A stretch of 64,000 nt of DNA from Lantana camara (GCA_037501455.1 CM074857.1:124297501-124361500); one strand, 5' to 3'. Numbered from the stretch's first letter, positions 46,594 to 57,913 are shown. The notes: generated by a model from the sequence alone, not told the origin. Numbers and translations are program-made.

Positions 46594-49500
46594 ATGCACC
46601 CGATCAACGCCGCGGCGGTGGTGACCATGGCCGCCGGAAACGCCGCCGCACTGAGACAGGAGGTTGAATTTGGGGAGTTTTTGTGGTTCATGTACGCCGG
46701 AATATCGTGCGTGTTGGTCCTGTTCGCGGGTATAATGTCGGGTTTGACATTGGGCCTCATGTCTCTGGGACTCGTCGACCTCGAGATCCTCCAGCGTAGT
46801 GGCACGCCCACTGAGAAGAAACAGGCTGGTTCGGTTCACTTCTCATGGATGATTTGATTTGATCTTTGTTGTTGTGGTTGTGTTCTGGCTTGGGTTGCTG
46901 GTGGGGTGATGTTGTTTGGCTTTAATCGGTTGATTTTGTGTTTATGTGTTTGAGATTATGACTGTGTGGAGTTTGGATTGTGAATTGGATTAGTAGAAGT
47001 GGTGGGTTTAGGTTGAATTTATGAAAGGAGGAGTCTTTTTTTAGTTTCGGTTGGAAATTTGAAGTGTGATTGTCGATGTGAAATGGCTTTGTTGATCAAT
47101 GTCCTCGTTGCTGGTGTTGTAGTTGCATTAGTATTTGTAGTGCTGGAAATAGATTGTTTGTGAAACTAATCTGCTAAAAATTTTAATGAGTTGAAGGTCT
47201 AAATCTGTTCTTTAATGGAACTTATAGTTTGTGATGAAATTTTGAAACTTTCTTTGTTTTGCATTTGTCTACTTTTGCTGTTACTGAGAGCATCATGGAT
47301 ACTTTTGGGTTAGATTTCTGCCGTTAAAAGGGCAAAAACTGAAAATTTGAAAGTTTGTAGTGAGTACTTTCAGCTTCATTAGTATTGGCCTTGCTGTTGA
47401 TGAGATACTAAAACTAGCACTCAAAAACTCCAGATGGAAGTTGCATTATAATTATCAAAATGTATGTCAACGTGCAATTCCGATAGAAGCATAATCTGTT
47501 ATGGTATGGTGCTGAAAGTCGACGATCATTGTAAATGCCACGTGAATGTAGTTCAAGTTGGATGTCTTCTGAAAATTTTCCCAGATTTTTACTAGTTCTC
47601 CAGAGGACTGTGCTCTCCTTTCCCCTCTGATTTGTTGGTACTTTTGTTGTTTTTAGCTGCAATACTTCCAGTGGTTCAGAAGCAGCACCAGCTTCTTGTG
47701 ACGTTGCTTTTATGTAATGCTGCTGCAATGGAGGTGAGAAATCTTTTACTATAGTATGCTATTATTTCAAAAGACATTCCGAATGTGATTTCAAATTCAA
47801 GCTCGTGAGGTCTACAACAACGCCTTATGTTTAACCAGCCTTTTATTTTTTTTCCCGCATTTTGCAGGCACTTCCTTTATATCTGGATAAGATTTTCAAT
47901 CAATATGTTGCCATTATACTGTCTGTAACTTTTGTTTTAGCCTTCGGGGAGGTATTTATTTAATGTTTTGGCTGAAGTATTATTGGTTGATTTCAATCCT
48001 GTGGTATGTTTTCTTATGATTTTATGCTGCCAGGTTATTCCTCAAGCCATATGCACTAGATACGGACTTTCTGTAGGTGCAAATTTCGTTTGGCTTGTCC
48101 GTATTTTGATGATCATATCGTACCCAATTTGTTATCCTATTGGAAAGGTAATTTGCACATCAACAAAACGAACTGTTTTGCTTGTACTCTGAATTCCATT
48201 GGCTAGAGTTGTTTAGTAAAGATGTTATGTGAAAACAAGAGACATGCATAAAGCAAAGCGAACCTATTATGATGATATACCATCCATGGAATGGCAATTT
48301 TGCTAAAAAGGAACAAAAACTTGGGTTTTACACATTAAAACATTGCTACATTTTATTTTCTTGCAGGAAGTAAATTGCCCTATAATACCAAAGCAGCTTG
48401 GTTCCATAAATTCTAGGGACAATTACACTAACATGCCCTGAGGTTTTTCTTACTTACATGAAGCTCCCCTGAGGTTTGAGAAATTACAAAAACTTCCCCT
48501 GTCTAAGATTTTGCAATACATCTGGCTTGATAAATTTTGATGATTTTATCATTAATTTTTAATGAATACAGTATTTTGCCCTTCACATTACTATCAGTAT
48601 CGACTTCAAATTTACTACTATAATAATAGCATGTGTTAGGCTAAATCATAGAGTATGTCAGGGGAAGTTTTTGTAATTATTGTGACTTGACCAAACCTCG
48701 GGGTACGTCCGTGTAATTATAACTAAATTCTATGTGCAACCAAATTTTGAACTGTCCATTCATCTACTTCCATCCATTAAAAAATCGTCTTCCATTTATG
48801 AAATTAAGAAGTTGTGAAATAGTTGAGTTATGTCATGGTTTCAGATATTGGATTGTGTACTGGGACACAATGAGGCGTTGTTTAGACGAGCTCAGATCAA
48901 GGCTCTTGTCTCTATCCACAGCCAGGAGGTAATGCTAATCATAACAGTGACTCACCGTTGTTGTTTTCCTTTCCATGATTGTTGGCGCGCTTCACATTTT
49001 TATATTGGCTGTTAATAATTTTGTTCTAAACTGAATTCTTTAGCATTATTTAAATGCCATTTTTCTTTTGTTGTGACCGTTGGGATTTTCTTGAACATTA
49101 TGAGGCTGTTATTTTGTTTGTAGGCTGGCAAAGGTGGTGAACTCACACATGATGAGACAACAATTATTAGTGGAGCACTAGATTTGACCGAGAAGGTATG
49201 CTTGAAAACCCTGATTCTCTGTTCTTTTCGTCGGTTTAAATTTTAGTAGTATTAAATGTCATCATCCTTTCACATACTTCTCCAAACAGACTGCTGAGGA
49301 GGCCATGACACCAATTGAGTCGACATTTTCCTTGGATGTTAATTCAAAGTTAGACTGGTAAGAATTGGTCAGCAGGTGAATAACTGGAACTTCAATATGA
49401 AATTGCCATTAATCAACTGAAATAATTAGTATTTGCTCATAAAATCCATTTCTGATACAGTGCTCTGAGATGCTTTGACATTCTTACATAAGTAAAGAAT

Positions 49501-51110
49501 ATGTTACATGGAACTTATACCATGACAAGAAGCATATTTTAAAATTTCTACTCTACTCTATATCTCACATTCAGTTTCCATTCCCAGGGAAGCTATGGGT
49601 AAGATTCTGGCTCGTGGTCACAGTCGAGTGCCTGTCTATTTAGGGAACCCAAAGAATATCATTGGACTCTTACTTGTAAGCTTTTGATATTGTACATTTT
49701 CAAGTCTCTACTTATAAAAATAGGGATAATTTCACCAAACATACCCTGAGGTTATCTTGATTACACAAACTTCCCTTGTCAAAGAATTTACATTACATTT
49801 GGATTGATGAGTTTTGATGAAAGAATCTCTAAATTTTTTGTGAATGTCCCATTTCCCCCTTGGCACTTACTGCTCAATGTTTGATTTTAAATTGGTGGCT
49901 ATAATAGCATGTGTTAGGCCAAACCTTAGGGATGTCCGGGGAAGTTTGTGTAAGTAAGCCAAACCTGAGTGTACGCCAATGTAATTCTCCCAATAAAACA
50001 TAACTTTTATAATAATTTGACCATTAGGTAAAGAGTCTTCTAACTGTGAGAGCAGAAACAGAGACCCCAGTTAGTGCTGTTTCTATTCGAAGAATTCCAC
50101 GGTACGGCATTTCATTCTTTGAGATTATTAAAAATCATACTTTTTATTGAAGTATGTACACATAAGCATATTTTTCCCCAGTGTTCCCTCAGATATGCCC
50201 CTATATGACATACTCAACGAGTTTCAAAAAGGCAGCAGTCATATGGCAGCTGTGGTGAATCCCAAAGGGATAAACAAGAAAATTCCTCCTATTGTGGTGC
50301 AGAATGAGGACCATCACGTGAAAAATGGACAATCAGACCTCACAACTCCATTGCTATCAAATAAAGAACAGAAAGTCGAGACTGTTGTTGTAGACATCGA
50401 AAGGATCTCAAGGGAATCCTCAAGAAATAATAGCCAACATTATAATGAGGGAGTTGTTGAAGGATTAACCCATTCATTGGAAGACTCTGAAGATGGAGAA
50501 GTTATCGGTATTATTACCTTGGAAGATGTATTTGAAGAACTTTTGCAGGTAAGTGTCTTAGCACTAGATTAGCTTATTCACCCCTGTATTAACCTTTCTT
50601 TTCTTTTTCCTCTTTTGATGAGGATTTTTAACTTTTTCTTGTCAATGCAGGAGGAAATTGTCGATGAGACAGATGAGTTTGTTGATGTACATAAAAGGTA
50701 GTTGAGAGTTTGAGCTTTTTTCTTTTCTTTAACAATGTGTTTGGTGATTAAAAATGAAAATTTTGCAACACTCTTTTGTGTTGCAGGATTCGTGTGGCAG
50801 CAGCTGCAGCTGCTTCATCAGTTGCTCGAGCCCCATCAAGTCGAAGGGTACCCAGTACGAAAGGAGCTGTGAGTATTTAGATGGCTGGATCTTCAAAGTT
50901 GCATATAATTGGATAGTCCAGAACATTTTGCTCTGCCATTGTTTAATGAACACAACAACATTTGAAGTATACTTATTCATATATTTGCCCTTTGATTACT
51001 GCTCAAAATACTTAAACATATTCCTCAAATTCACTCAGGGAAGCCAAACTAAACCAGGACTATCCAGTCTTCCCTCCAAGAAACCTGCAGAGAATGATCC
51101 CAAGAAATGA
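46594..51110 (+). CDS. CNNM-type DUF21/CBS-domain membrane protein, 13 exons
   Basis: Exons: 46594-46828, 47657-47733, 47868-47951, 48034-48147, 48845-48928, 49124-49195, 49290-49357, 49588-49675, 50028-50101, 50182-50548, 50651-50697, 50787-50868, 51039-51110. All have GT-AG junctions and consistent phases, giving 487 residues. The order matches plant DUF21-domain proteins such as Arabidopsis At4g14240. The DUF21/CNNM membrane domain (about 33-200) begins [17 protein letters not shown] and includes PQAICTRYG and [13 protein letters not shown]. The CBS pair follows (MTPIESTF at about 230, [62 protein letters not shown]). A hydrophilic loop of about 100 residues in exon 10 splits the second CBS region. 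Relatives are membrane proteins linked to Mg2+ handling in animals and bacteria; the plant role is unproven. The gene looks intact. The tail [10 protein letters not shown] is short compared with At4g14240. Confidence 0.95.
48416..48723. mobile_element. MITE in CNNM intron 4, TSD TAAATTCTA
   Basis: Inverted arms of up to 90 bp: GGGACAATTACAC and catgccctgaggttt on the left, aacctcggggtacgtcc and gtgtaattat on the right. TAAATTCTA flanks both sides (48407-48415 and 48724-48732), a 9-bp TSD of the Mutator type. 308 bp, without coding capacity. Confidence 0.88.
49723..49991. mobile_element. MITE of the same family in CNNM intron 8
   Basis: Ends GGGATAATTTCACC and AATTCTCCC; the arms share accctgaggtt, cacaaacttccc and gcatgtgttaggc with the copy in intron 4. 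The flanks ATAAAAATA and AATAAAACA are only partly alike, so this copy is older. Confidence 0.78.
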
Positions 51111-51266
51111 GAGTAAAACCTCTGTTTTCATGCTGGACATCACACTCTCCCCGATAGCTATTGCAATTATGGTGAAGGATGGAAAACTATTTATAATGCA
51201 CTGGTATGGTGTTGATTTACATAGCACGCTGCATTCTTTATAAGTTCGGCCAAAATTTTGCAATAT

Positions 51267-51272
51267 AATAAA
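51267..51272 (+). terminator. Polyadenylation signal AATAAA of the CNNM gene
   Basis: AATAAA lies 157 bp after the stop codon, in an AT-rich context. Confidence 0.5.
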
Positions 51273-52099
51273 GTAGAATCAGAGGCTGCAAATAGCACTA
51301 CGGTGTTGAATGCTTGAGGTTTTGGCTTATCGCTTGCACTGCTCTCTCTGATGAGCTTCCCAAATTGCTTTCTAGCTTTTAGTTAGGCATTTGCAGAGTA
51401 AATAGGGCTACCAGAATTTTATTACTAGAAGTTTGTATGAGACCAATTTGTAAAAGGGAAAAAAACGAAAGAAAGTAAGACAGAAAGGAAACGAAAAAGC
51501 TTGTTCGAGCTCGTTTTGTTAGTTAAGAAGCCAAATGTACATTCTTGATTTTGTTTATCTATCTCAAATCTAACTTTTGGTATTTAACAAACTATGTTTC
51601 ATTGCTCTCTCTACCTCTGCTTATGTATTTGTCGATTTAATCTGCATCATAAAGCTGTTTCATTTATACATCATTTGTATTTGGAAACAGCTAACTCTAT
51701 TCAATTCCAGCCTGATGACGATCAAAATAACAAATAAGTTCATACTGAATTGCTTCAAGAATTAGCTGCTAACTCTCACACTTCATTGCCAAGAGTATGT
51801 AAAACATAAACAGAAACAAAATTATAGGCTTTGCCTGAGATTCATAGGTACTCCAGAACATGAGACACTACTATATTATGCATCTTAGTTAATAATGTAC
51901 ATAATCATGCATCATGCATGTATCTCCTGCAGTTGTAGTTTTGCTCAGATTTTTCACTCTGCCCACTTATTTGTAGCTGTGAATTATCACCTTCGTTTCT
52001 CCCGAATTCCAGACCTCTCTGGCATTGCATTCTACTGCACCTCTCATCATACATGTAACTAACTATCCATCACTATACGGCTAGAGATTGATCCTATAC
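51273..52099. other. Spacer between the convergent CNNM and DVL genes
   Basis: No gene seen. It should contain the end of the CNNM mRNA and, from the other strand, the 3' UTR of the DVL gene. Confidence 0.5.
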
Positions 52100-52130
52100 A
52101 TTGAAACACATCACATCCTTCTTCCTCCTC

Positions 52131-52286
52131 TCAATCGTCGAAGCCTAAGCCTTCGAGCTTCGATCTTATGAGAATGATCGAACACCTCCATACAATGTAA
52201 AGCCTTGTCCGATGCTCTTGAATGCAGCGGGAACACTTCTGCCACGACCGGAGTAACTTGTGCGGTCGAGTCAAACCCATGATCAT
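52131..52286 (-). CDS. ROTUNDIFOLIA-like/DEVIL (RTFL/DVL) micropeptide
   Basis: The 51-codon frame on the minus strand ends with TGA at 52131-52133. Residues 14-40 carry the RTFL/DVL signature: SWQKCSRCIQEHRTRLYIVW followed by RCSIILI, matching the family pattern C-S-x-x-(V/I)-(K/Q)-E-(Q/H)-R-(A/T)-R-(L/F)-Y-I-x-(R/W)-R-C. DVL peptides are small, mostly plasma-membrane-associated plant peptides that limit polar cell proliferation when overexpressed; the conserved domain is enough for this effect. The second ATG (52280) has A at -3 and G at +4 and may be the real start (49 residues). The usual ending LLCWHD is replaced by LIRSKLEGLGFDD. A TATA box 160 bp upstream and no earlier ATG in the leader support expression. 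A longer overlapping frame (52111-52599) crosses the TATA box and is not favoured. Confidence 0.8.
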   Translation of the reverse strand: MIMGLTRPHKLLRSWQKCSRCIQEHRTRLYIVWRCSIILIRSKLEGLGFDD

Positions 52287-52439
52287 CTAAACCCTTTTCT
52301 TCTTGATTCCAGTAATGATCAAAAAAGGGTTGGCTTTTGGTGGCTGTGATATGATCTATTGATTCTGATTCTTGTTTTGAATTGATGAATGTGAGATGAA
52401 TGTGGAATGTAGTAGTTGTTGGTGAAGAGAAGGGGAGTT

Positions 52440-52452
52440 GTATATATAGAGA
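52440..52452 (-). promoter_or_regulatory. TATA box of the DVL gene
   Basis: The minus strand reads CTCTATATATACA. Transcription would begin near 52410, leaving a leader of about 125 nt without ATG before 52286. Confidence 0.65.
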
Positions 52453-52883
52453 GGGATGTGATAATGTTGGAAGGATTTTTTGTGGTGGTAGACAGATGGT
52501 GGTGTGTGATTTGAGCGGGATAGTGATGCCAAGTTGTGAAAGGGTCCCATTGTTTGGAAAAAGATGAATATGCAAGTTTGTCACCCTGCCAAACTCCATG
52601 GAAAGGGACTCATCTCAATCTCACAAACTTTATTCTTATTTGTTTGTCTCAGTCTGCACTGCACTGGGAAATGGGATTTGCCATTTCCCTGATTTTCAGG
52701 GTGGATTTGGATGCTAGTGTGTCTCTGTGTGACTCTTTGTGTGTGTGTCTGAGAGAGATGGCAACAATAAGATCAGGCTTAATAATTTCCTTTGATTTCC
52801 TTTCATTTCTAATGGGTAGTTGATTTAGGGAGGATTACACTTACCACCCCTTAGATTAGGCGAAGCTAAAATTAGTCCCTCTT

Positions 52884-53019
52884 TTACAATGCACGGACAC
52901 GGCATAACAGGATAAGGATACGGTGACATGAATTTTTTTTGGAACTTAAGACGTGAGAAGTTTCCGACACGATACGGCACGGCAAAATGATATTTTTTTA
53001 AAGTATCCGTGCATTATAA
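52884..53019. mobile_element. hAT-like MITE, TSD TCCCTCTT
   Basis: Ends TTACAATGCACGGAC and, as reverse complement, TTATAATGCACGGATAC. TCCCTCTT flanks both sides (52876-52883 and 53020-53027). Same family as 18927-19127, 136 bp. Confidence 0.9.
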
Positions 53020-53108
53020 TCCCTCTTACATGATAAATAACGGTGTAGTCCCTAACATTCGGAACAAATGTGTAAAACTTTACCCCTTTCCAAACCATGA
53101 ATGGGCAT

Positions 53109-53245
53109 CTGTGATGTATGAATACAGATATGATACGATATGAATACGACAACATGAATTGTTTCTTGAACTTTTTACGTAAGGAGTGTCGGAAATTGTA
53201 CGACATGACAAAGTGATTTTTTTAAAAGTGTTTTGTGCATTAGAG
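53109..53245. mobile_element. Decayed hAT-like MITE
   Basis: Family ends ctgtgatgtatgaatac and gtgcattagag, and the internal order aacatgaattgtttcttgaa and cgacatgacaaagtga, are kept. TSD not clear. It lies 90 bp from the previous copy. Confidence 0.72.
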
Positions 53246-54719
53246 ATGCATATATTTAAGAACTTTTACATATTTATTGTAAATACATGGACTATACCAT
53301 AATTTTCCCCCTACTCATATATTTTCTCCATATATTTTCTCTCACCATTCTTCCCTACTCATATATTTTCTCCATTTCTCTTCGCATCATACATGGGAGT
53401 CCTATGTTTTAATTCGATTCTGCAACAAGTACTTGAATTTCCTGTTCTTCTTACCACAACTATAGCAAGAAAAATGTTTTAAAAAATATATTAACCTAAT
53501 ATTGTAGGGACACTTTGTACCCTCATAATAACACAGGCATCACGTGGATTAACCCTATCTAAAAGACTAAAAGTCTAAAACCATATTCTAAAACACTTTT
53601 CCCCTTAGTTCAATCCGCCGGCCATCGGTTCTATCCCCGATCAGGCGATCACGAAGAGACAAAGTTAGAATTTTCGATTTGAACTCCACCCTTGCAGAAC
53701 ATAGAAGAAAAGTATGGATACGGACATGACAACATAATAAGATACGAATACAATAACACAAATTTTTTCAAAAATTTTCGTATAATAAGTGTTCGACAAA
53801 ACATGATACGATAAATAATGTTAGAAGTAGAGGTCTCCATCAGCACAGGGTTTTCCACTATTCCTAGAGCTAGCATTGGATCTAGTTTAATTAATAATTC
53901 ATCATCCTTCAAACCCCACCTTCATTATCTTTATGTGGACACAGTCATATTTCAATTTCCATTTGTTTGAAGATTGACATAAATAGGCCCTCATTAACTT
54001 TCTTGGGACCCCATTAGTATCTTCATCCTGTTCAAAAGGACCCCTCAACTCAGTTCTACAATCTGTTGCAAAGGGCCATATTTATGTGATCACATAATTA
54101 CATGAACATATCTAGCCTTGACTAAACCCTAAGTCATTGATAATCATGCATGCTGCAGAAATATTATTATTTTTATTTTTATTTTATGTGCATGGCCCAA
54201 AATTTTTGAATTTTTTTAATTATATGTAAATTTAAAAAAATTTATTATTTCACCCCCCATAATTTATAAATTTGCCCCCTTCCCCCCAATTACAACTCAC
54301 CAATCGTAATAATTAGGATTTATTTTTAGATTAATTTGAGTTTTAGTATTAATTTAATTTAATTATGATTCTTTTTCTCAATCTAAATGCAGTTTTTATG
54401 CTTTCCAATAGAAGTCTTTTGATATTCTTTTCTTCTTTCACATATTAAAAAATCTCCAATTAATCTTTTTCTCTCTCTTTACCGTTTTCTTCCTCTTTTA
54501 TTTTTCTATTCTTCTCTTTTTTCTTCAACTCAACTTAAAACTCTTTTATTTTTCTAATTTTCAAAATCTACCTTTGTTGGGGAAAAAAAGTTGATCGTGG
54601 TCCCAAGTTATTCAATAAAACCAAACGATAATATTAACTTATATTTACTTTTAAATTTTCTTTTATAGTTTTACTATGAATAAATTATTTAGATAAAGTT
54701 ATTGAAAGTGCCAAAAAAT
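53246..54719. other. AT-rich intergenic region with one more MITE relic
   Basis: A decayed ATGCACGGATAC-family copy lies at about 53696-53825 (tatggatacggacatgacaac to acatgatacgataa). No gene recognised; the 87-codon frame at 53649-53912 (minus) is part of this repeat. Confidence 0.5.
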
Positions 54720-55503
54720 AAGTTAAGGGACCCGTTCCCTCTTTGGCACACAAACATTACGCTCCCCTCTAGCGCTCAAGCATAGCGTCTCCTTTTGGAG
54801 CTCAAGTCTCGTGTTCCCCTGTTTTGCGCTCAAGCACTCCCCGCTCATTCCAAAAGCGCGTTCCCTCTTATGCGAGTTCATGATAGTGCTAAAATATTTC
54901 TAAGTGTTGAGCTCCACCCTTTCGAGGTCCGTAACCTTCGCGCTCCACCTTCGCACTCAACCTTAGCGCTCAACCTACGCGCTCAACCTTAGCGCTCCAC
55001 CTTTGATACCACCTCCTAAGTGAGATGCCACCTTCGAGATACCACCTCCTAAGCGAGATGCCACCTCCTAAGCGAGATGCCACCTCCTAAGCGAGGTACC
55101 ACCTTCGAGATACCACCTCCTAAGCAAGATGCCACCTTCGAGATACTACCTCCTAAGCGAGGTACCACCTTCGAGGTCCCCCCGAGGTGGAGCTCAAGCA
55201 TGTTTAGTACTTGGAATGCGGTGGTTACCCACGTAGACACATCTCTCAATTGTTCAACGCATGATCCCGCGATATTCGCGCCCACTAAGCCTGCTCAGGC
55301 ACGACTCTGACTTCAAACCTAAGGTATAAATACTCTTTCTTCTCAGAACTAAGGTAAGCACACTTTTACACTCCGAAACTCTGCCCAAATTTTTGGTCAC
55401 CACTCACCTAAAGCAAACTTACTGTCTTGAGCGTCGGAGTGCCAGCGCGGGAAACACCTCTCGCCTGGTATTCTTACGTTTTATTGATCTTAGCAGGTCG
55501 AAG
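54720..55503 (+). mobile_element. Degenerate LTR-like region, probably Ty3/gypsy, with minisatellite
   Basis: Repeated words around gcgctcaa and cctcctaagcgag, a TATA-like ggtataaatactc at 55321-55333, and a following tract (tgtcttgagcgtcggagtgcc) resembling the downstream part of Tat-type gypsy LTRs. The sequence resumes after the TR-GAG insertion at 62206 (aacccacttttggcta). Its outer ends could not be fixed. Confidence 0.4.
55013..55172. repeat. Minisatellite of CCACCTCCTAAGCGAGATG-type units
   Basis: Seven or so units of 18-20 bp alternate with CCACCTTCGAGATA units, in an irregular higher-order pattern. Confidence 0.85.
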
Positions 55504-56746
55504 TGTAGCACCCGAAGCGCAAAGATGCCACATCCCCGCACTATAGCTCAATTCACATATGAGATGGACGACCCATATATGTACTAAACTATAGCGAACG
55601 GGAGACAATAAAAAAAAAGGAACCACTAGCTAGGCGGGACTAACCCTCAGTTAGATACAACCATGCATAAATAATAAAATGGAAGCATAAGTTACATTCA
55701 CTTCATCAACAAAAATCTTTCCCAACATTTACATAAATCCAATTCCTCAAAGATATCAAAATAAGTCAGACTTAATACATAGATACCAAGAGTAGTAACA
55801 ATCTATATATGCATCAATAAGGTACATGTGACGGTACTAGACCCAACTGAATAAAAGGCACAACTCGGTAATCCATTAAACCATGCTCAAATCATCAAGG
55901 AATCATTAATCAAAAACCCATATAAAATCATGAACTCCAACTTCCATATTATTCAAGAAATCATGCAAGCTTTCAAGATTAATGATCCCAAACATGCTTC
56001 TAATCACTTATACACAAGAAATCATCAATAACCAATAAACCCTAATCATATATATATTCAAGAGACTCAATTAAATAACCCATCTATACCTTAAAATAAT
56101 AGAAAGAAGGGAAGAAATGATGGTATGATGATGATGATGCTTCCAAGCATGAAATTCCTCCAACAATCTAGCTTGAAGTGATGAAATCTCTTCCTTCCCT
56201 TCTCTTGGTGTGAAAACCGTGATATAGTGTGTGTCTATGTGTGGGATTTTTAATGAAAATGATGAATGAATGAAAGGGATGAAGATATATGCAAAAGTCT
56301 TCCACTAACACATGTGACTCATCACGTTTTGCACTTAAGTCCCTTAATTAATGAATTAATGCAAATAAGTTCCATTCCATGGAATATGATCATCAAAGTC
56401 CCTAATTATGAAATGCAATTAAGTCCATATATTTATGAAATGAGCAAGTAAAGTTATATAGAAGAATTTAATCACTTATCAATTAATTCACGTACTTACC
56501 ACGTTAGTGCCAATTCGTACAAATACATAAACGTATATAATGCATATAATATCATGAAAGTTATAAATAATAATTAAATAATTCTCAAGTTAGGGAAAAA
56601 GATCAAGTAAAGACAATTAATCAAATAAGACATGTTCGGCAATTAATTCACATAAATTCTCACGTTAACAATAATTTCATGGAAACAATTAATAATATAA
56701 TATCACATAATATCATGTAATGTATAAGTGAAAACGGGGCGTTACA
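55504..56746 (-). repeat. 3' LTR of the TR-GAG element, with a 1.6-kb internal deletion
   Basis: Matches the right LTR at both ends but passes directly from 55868 (caactcgg) to taatccattaaacc. The right LTR has 1611 more bp at that point (59717-61327), including the CCCGGCCGGG palindromes, the GATT-type microsatellite and the shared ORF. Confidence 0.92.
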
Positions 56747-56765
56747 ATTCTTCCCCCCTTAAAAA

Positions 56766-56784
56766 GGACCTGGTCCCCAGGTCC
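56766..56784. other. Perfect palindrome near the polypurine tract
   Basis: GGACCTGGTCCCCAGGTCC has an 8-bp stem with a 3-nt loop. It lies 20 bp inside the left LTR. Confidence 0.75.
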
Positions 56785-56816
56785 ACTGCCGGGTTTCAAA
56801 AATGATGTACAAGCCA

Positions 56817-56950
56817 AAAGAGAACCCCGTCTCTTAAACACGAAATGAAAGAACCCCGTCTTTCAACAAGAAATGAGAGAACCCCGTCTCTCAACAAGAA
56901 ATGAGAGAAACCCGTCTCTCAACAAGTAATGAGAGAGCCCCGTCTCTCAA
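56817..56950. repeat. Hairpin minisatellite, about 29-bp units
   Basis: Five units of the type GAGAGAACCCCGTCTCTC, separated by aacaagaaat, follow each other. Each unit contains an inverted repeat (GAGAGA and TCTCTC around ACCCCG). Confidence 0.88.
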
Positions 56951-57253
56951 ACACACACGAAAGCAATTTAAGGGAACAAATTGTAAAAACATTCATATAA
57001 ATGTCACATAGGCAAGTAGAATCATATTAATCACATAAGTATCGCTCATAAACAACCAATTTGCAACTAACAAGAAATTAAATGCAACAACATTAAGATC
57101 TATGATGCACGTGATATGCATGGTTAAGTGTACCGTTCACCGTTGACTATACTATGCATATAATTGATACCTTCTTCTACCACGGCTGGATCCACATTTA
57201 TATTTTGCGCCTCTCTCTCAAAAGCATATACTTGAGCCCGAACAAGCGGTCTC

Positions 57254-57913
57254 TCACCCCCCGGTAGACTTCCCTCGTCGTTTTGGGCATGTGTCTACAT
57301 GATGCTCATCGCTCCCACAATACAGACATAAATCCAACCGCCTTCTACAACCCTCATAAGTATGGTTGTCATGTCCACAATAATCGCAAAGAAGCTTTCC
57401 CGAAGATGTTGTTGAAGCCGGGGTACGTGAAGCTCCCGAACCCGATCCAAGTGACCGATTCTTTTTCTTTTGTGATCTTTCTTGAGACGTTGGTGTATGA
57501 TGATGAATAGGTTGCTTTCTTTTATTGGAATTTTGTCCTAATTTCGAACTTGAAGCCGGTCCGAGTTGAGGATTAGACCTCCTTATATTCAAAGGGGTGG
57601 CGCATCTAACCTTCTCTTGAGAATCACATGGAATTAGTTCCCACACTCTTTTAATTTTCTTGAGCCGTGACTCGGCTTGAATATCATTTCCTTCAGGGAA
57701 CTTTGAGGTTTGTTGGTTCTGAAACTCCTTAAATGTTATCGAAATTTGGCCCGGCTGTGGTGATGAAGCTAGTGGCATTGAGGAAACATATTCTCTTATC
57801 TTCTGATCAACCGAACAAACTAAAGAATCGAAAAACTCCTGAGGTTGAACCAGAGGGGGTAAATGCGGGGAAACCCTAGGCACTCGTGCTTGATGAGGGT
57901 GACCTTGAGACAT
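57254..57913 (-). CDS. Shortened gag-like protein with two CCHC zinc knuckles
   Basis: 219 codons. The region of residues 58-105 has the start of a Ty3-type gag domain: ITFKEFQ, an acidic stretch with AESRLKKIKRVWEL, and EKVRCATPL. The rest of the gag core is missing: the frame goes on with a Ser/Lys/Arg-rich linker (RSQKKKNR). Two knuckles of the type C-x2-C-x4-H-x4-C follow near the end (CDYCGHDNHTYEGC and CLYCGSDEHHVDTC). A gag of this kind could bind RNA, but it is doubtful whether it can form particles. The frame is open, although the element has no pol. Confidence 0.8.
   Translation of the reverse strand: MSQGHPHQARVPRVSPHLPPLVQPQEFFDSLVCSVDQKIREYVSSMPLASSPQPGQISITFKEFQNQQTSKFPEGNDIQAESRLKKIKRVWELIPCDSQEKVRCATPLNIRRSNPQLGPASSSKLGQNSNKRKQPIHHHTPTSQERSQKKKNRSLGSGSGASRTPASTTSSGKLLCDYCGHDNHTYEGCRRRLDLCLYCGSDEHHVDTCPKRRGKSTGG

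Noticed and set aside
52111..52599. 162-codon frame on the minus strand
   Set aside because: It starts upstream of the TATA box at 52440-52452, has no known domain, and overlaps the DVL micropeptide frame, which has a clear family signature and better promoter position.
56817..56950. Regular short repeats resembling a CRISPR array
   Set aside because: Plant nuclear context within an LTR element; spacers are near-identical, so it is a minisatellite.
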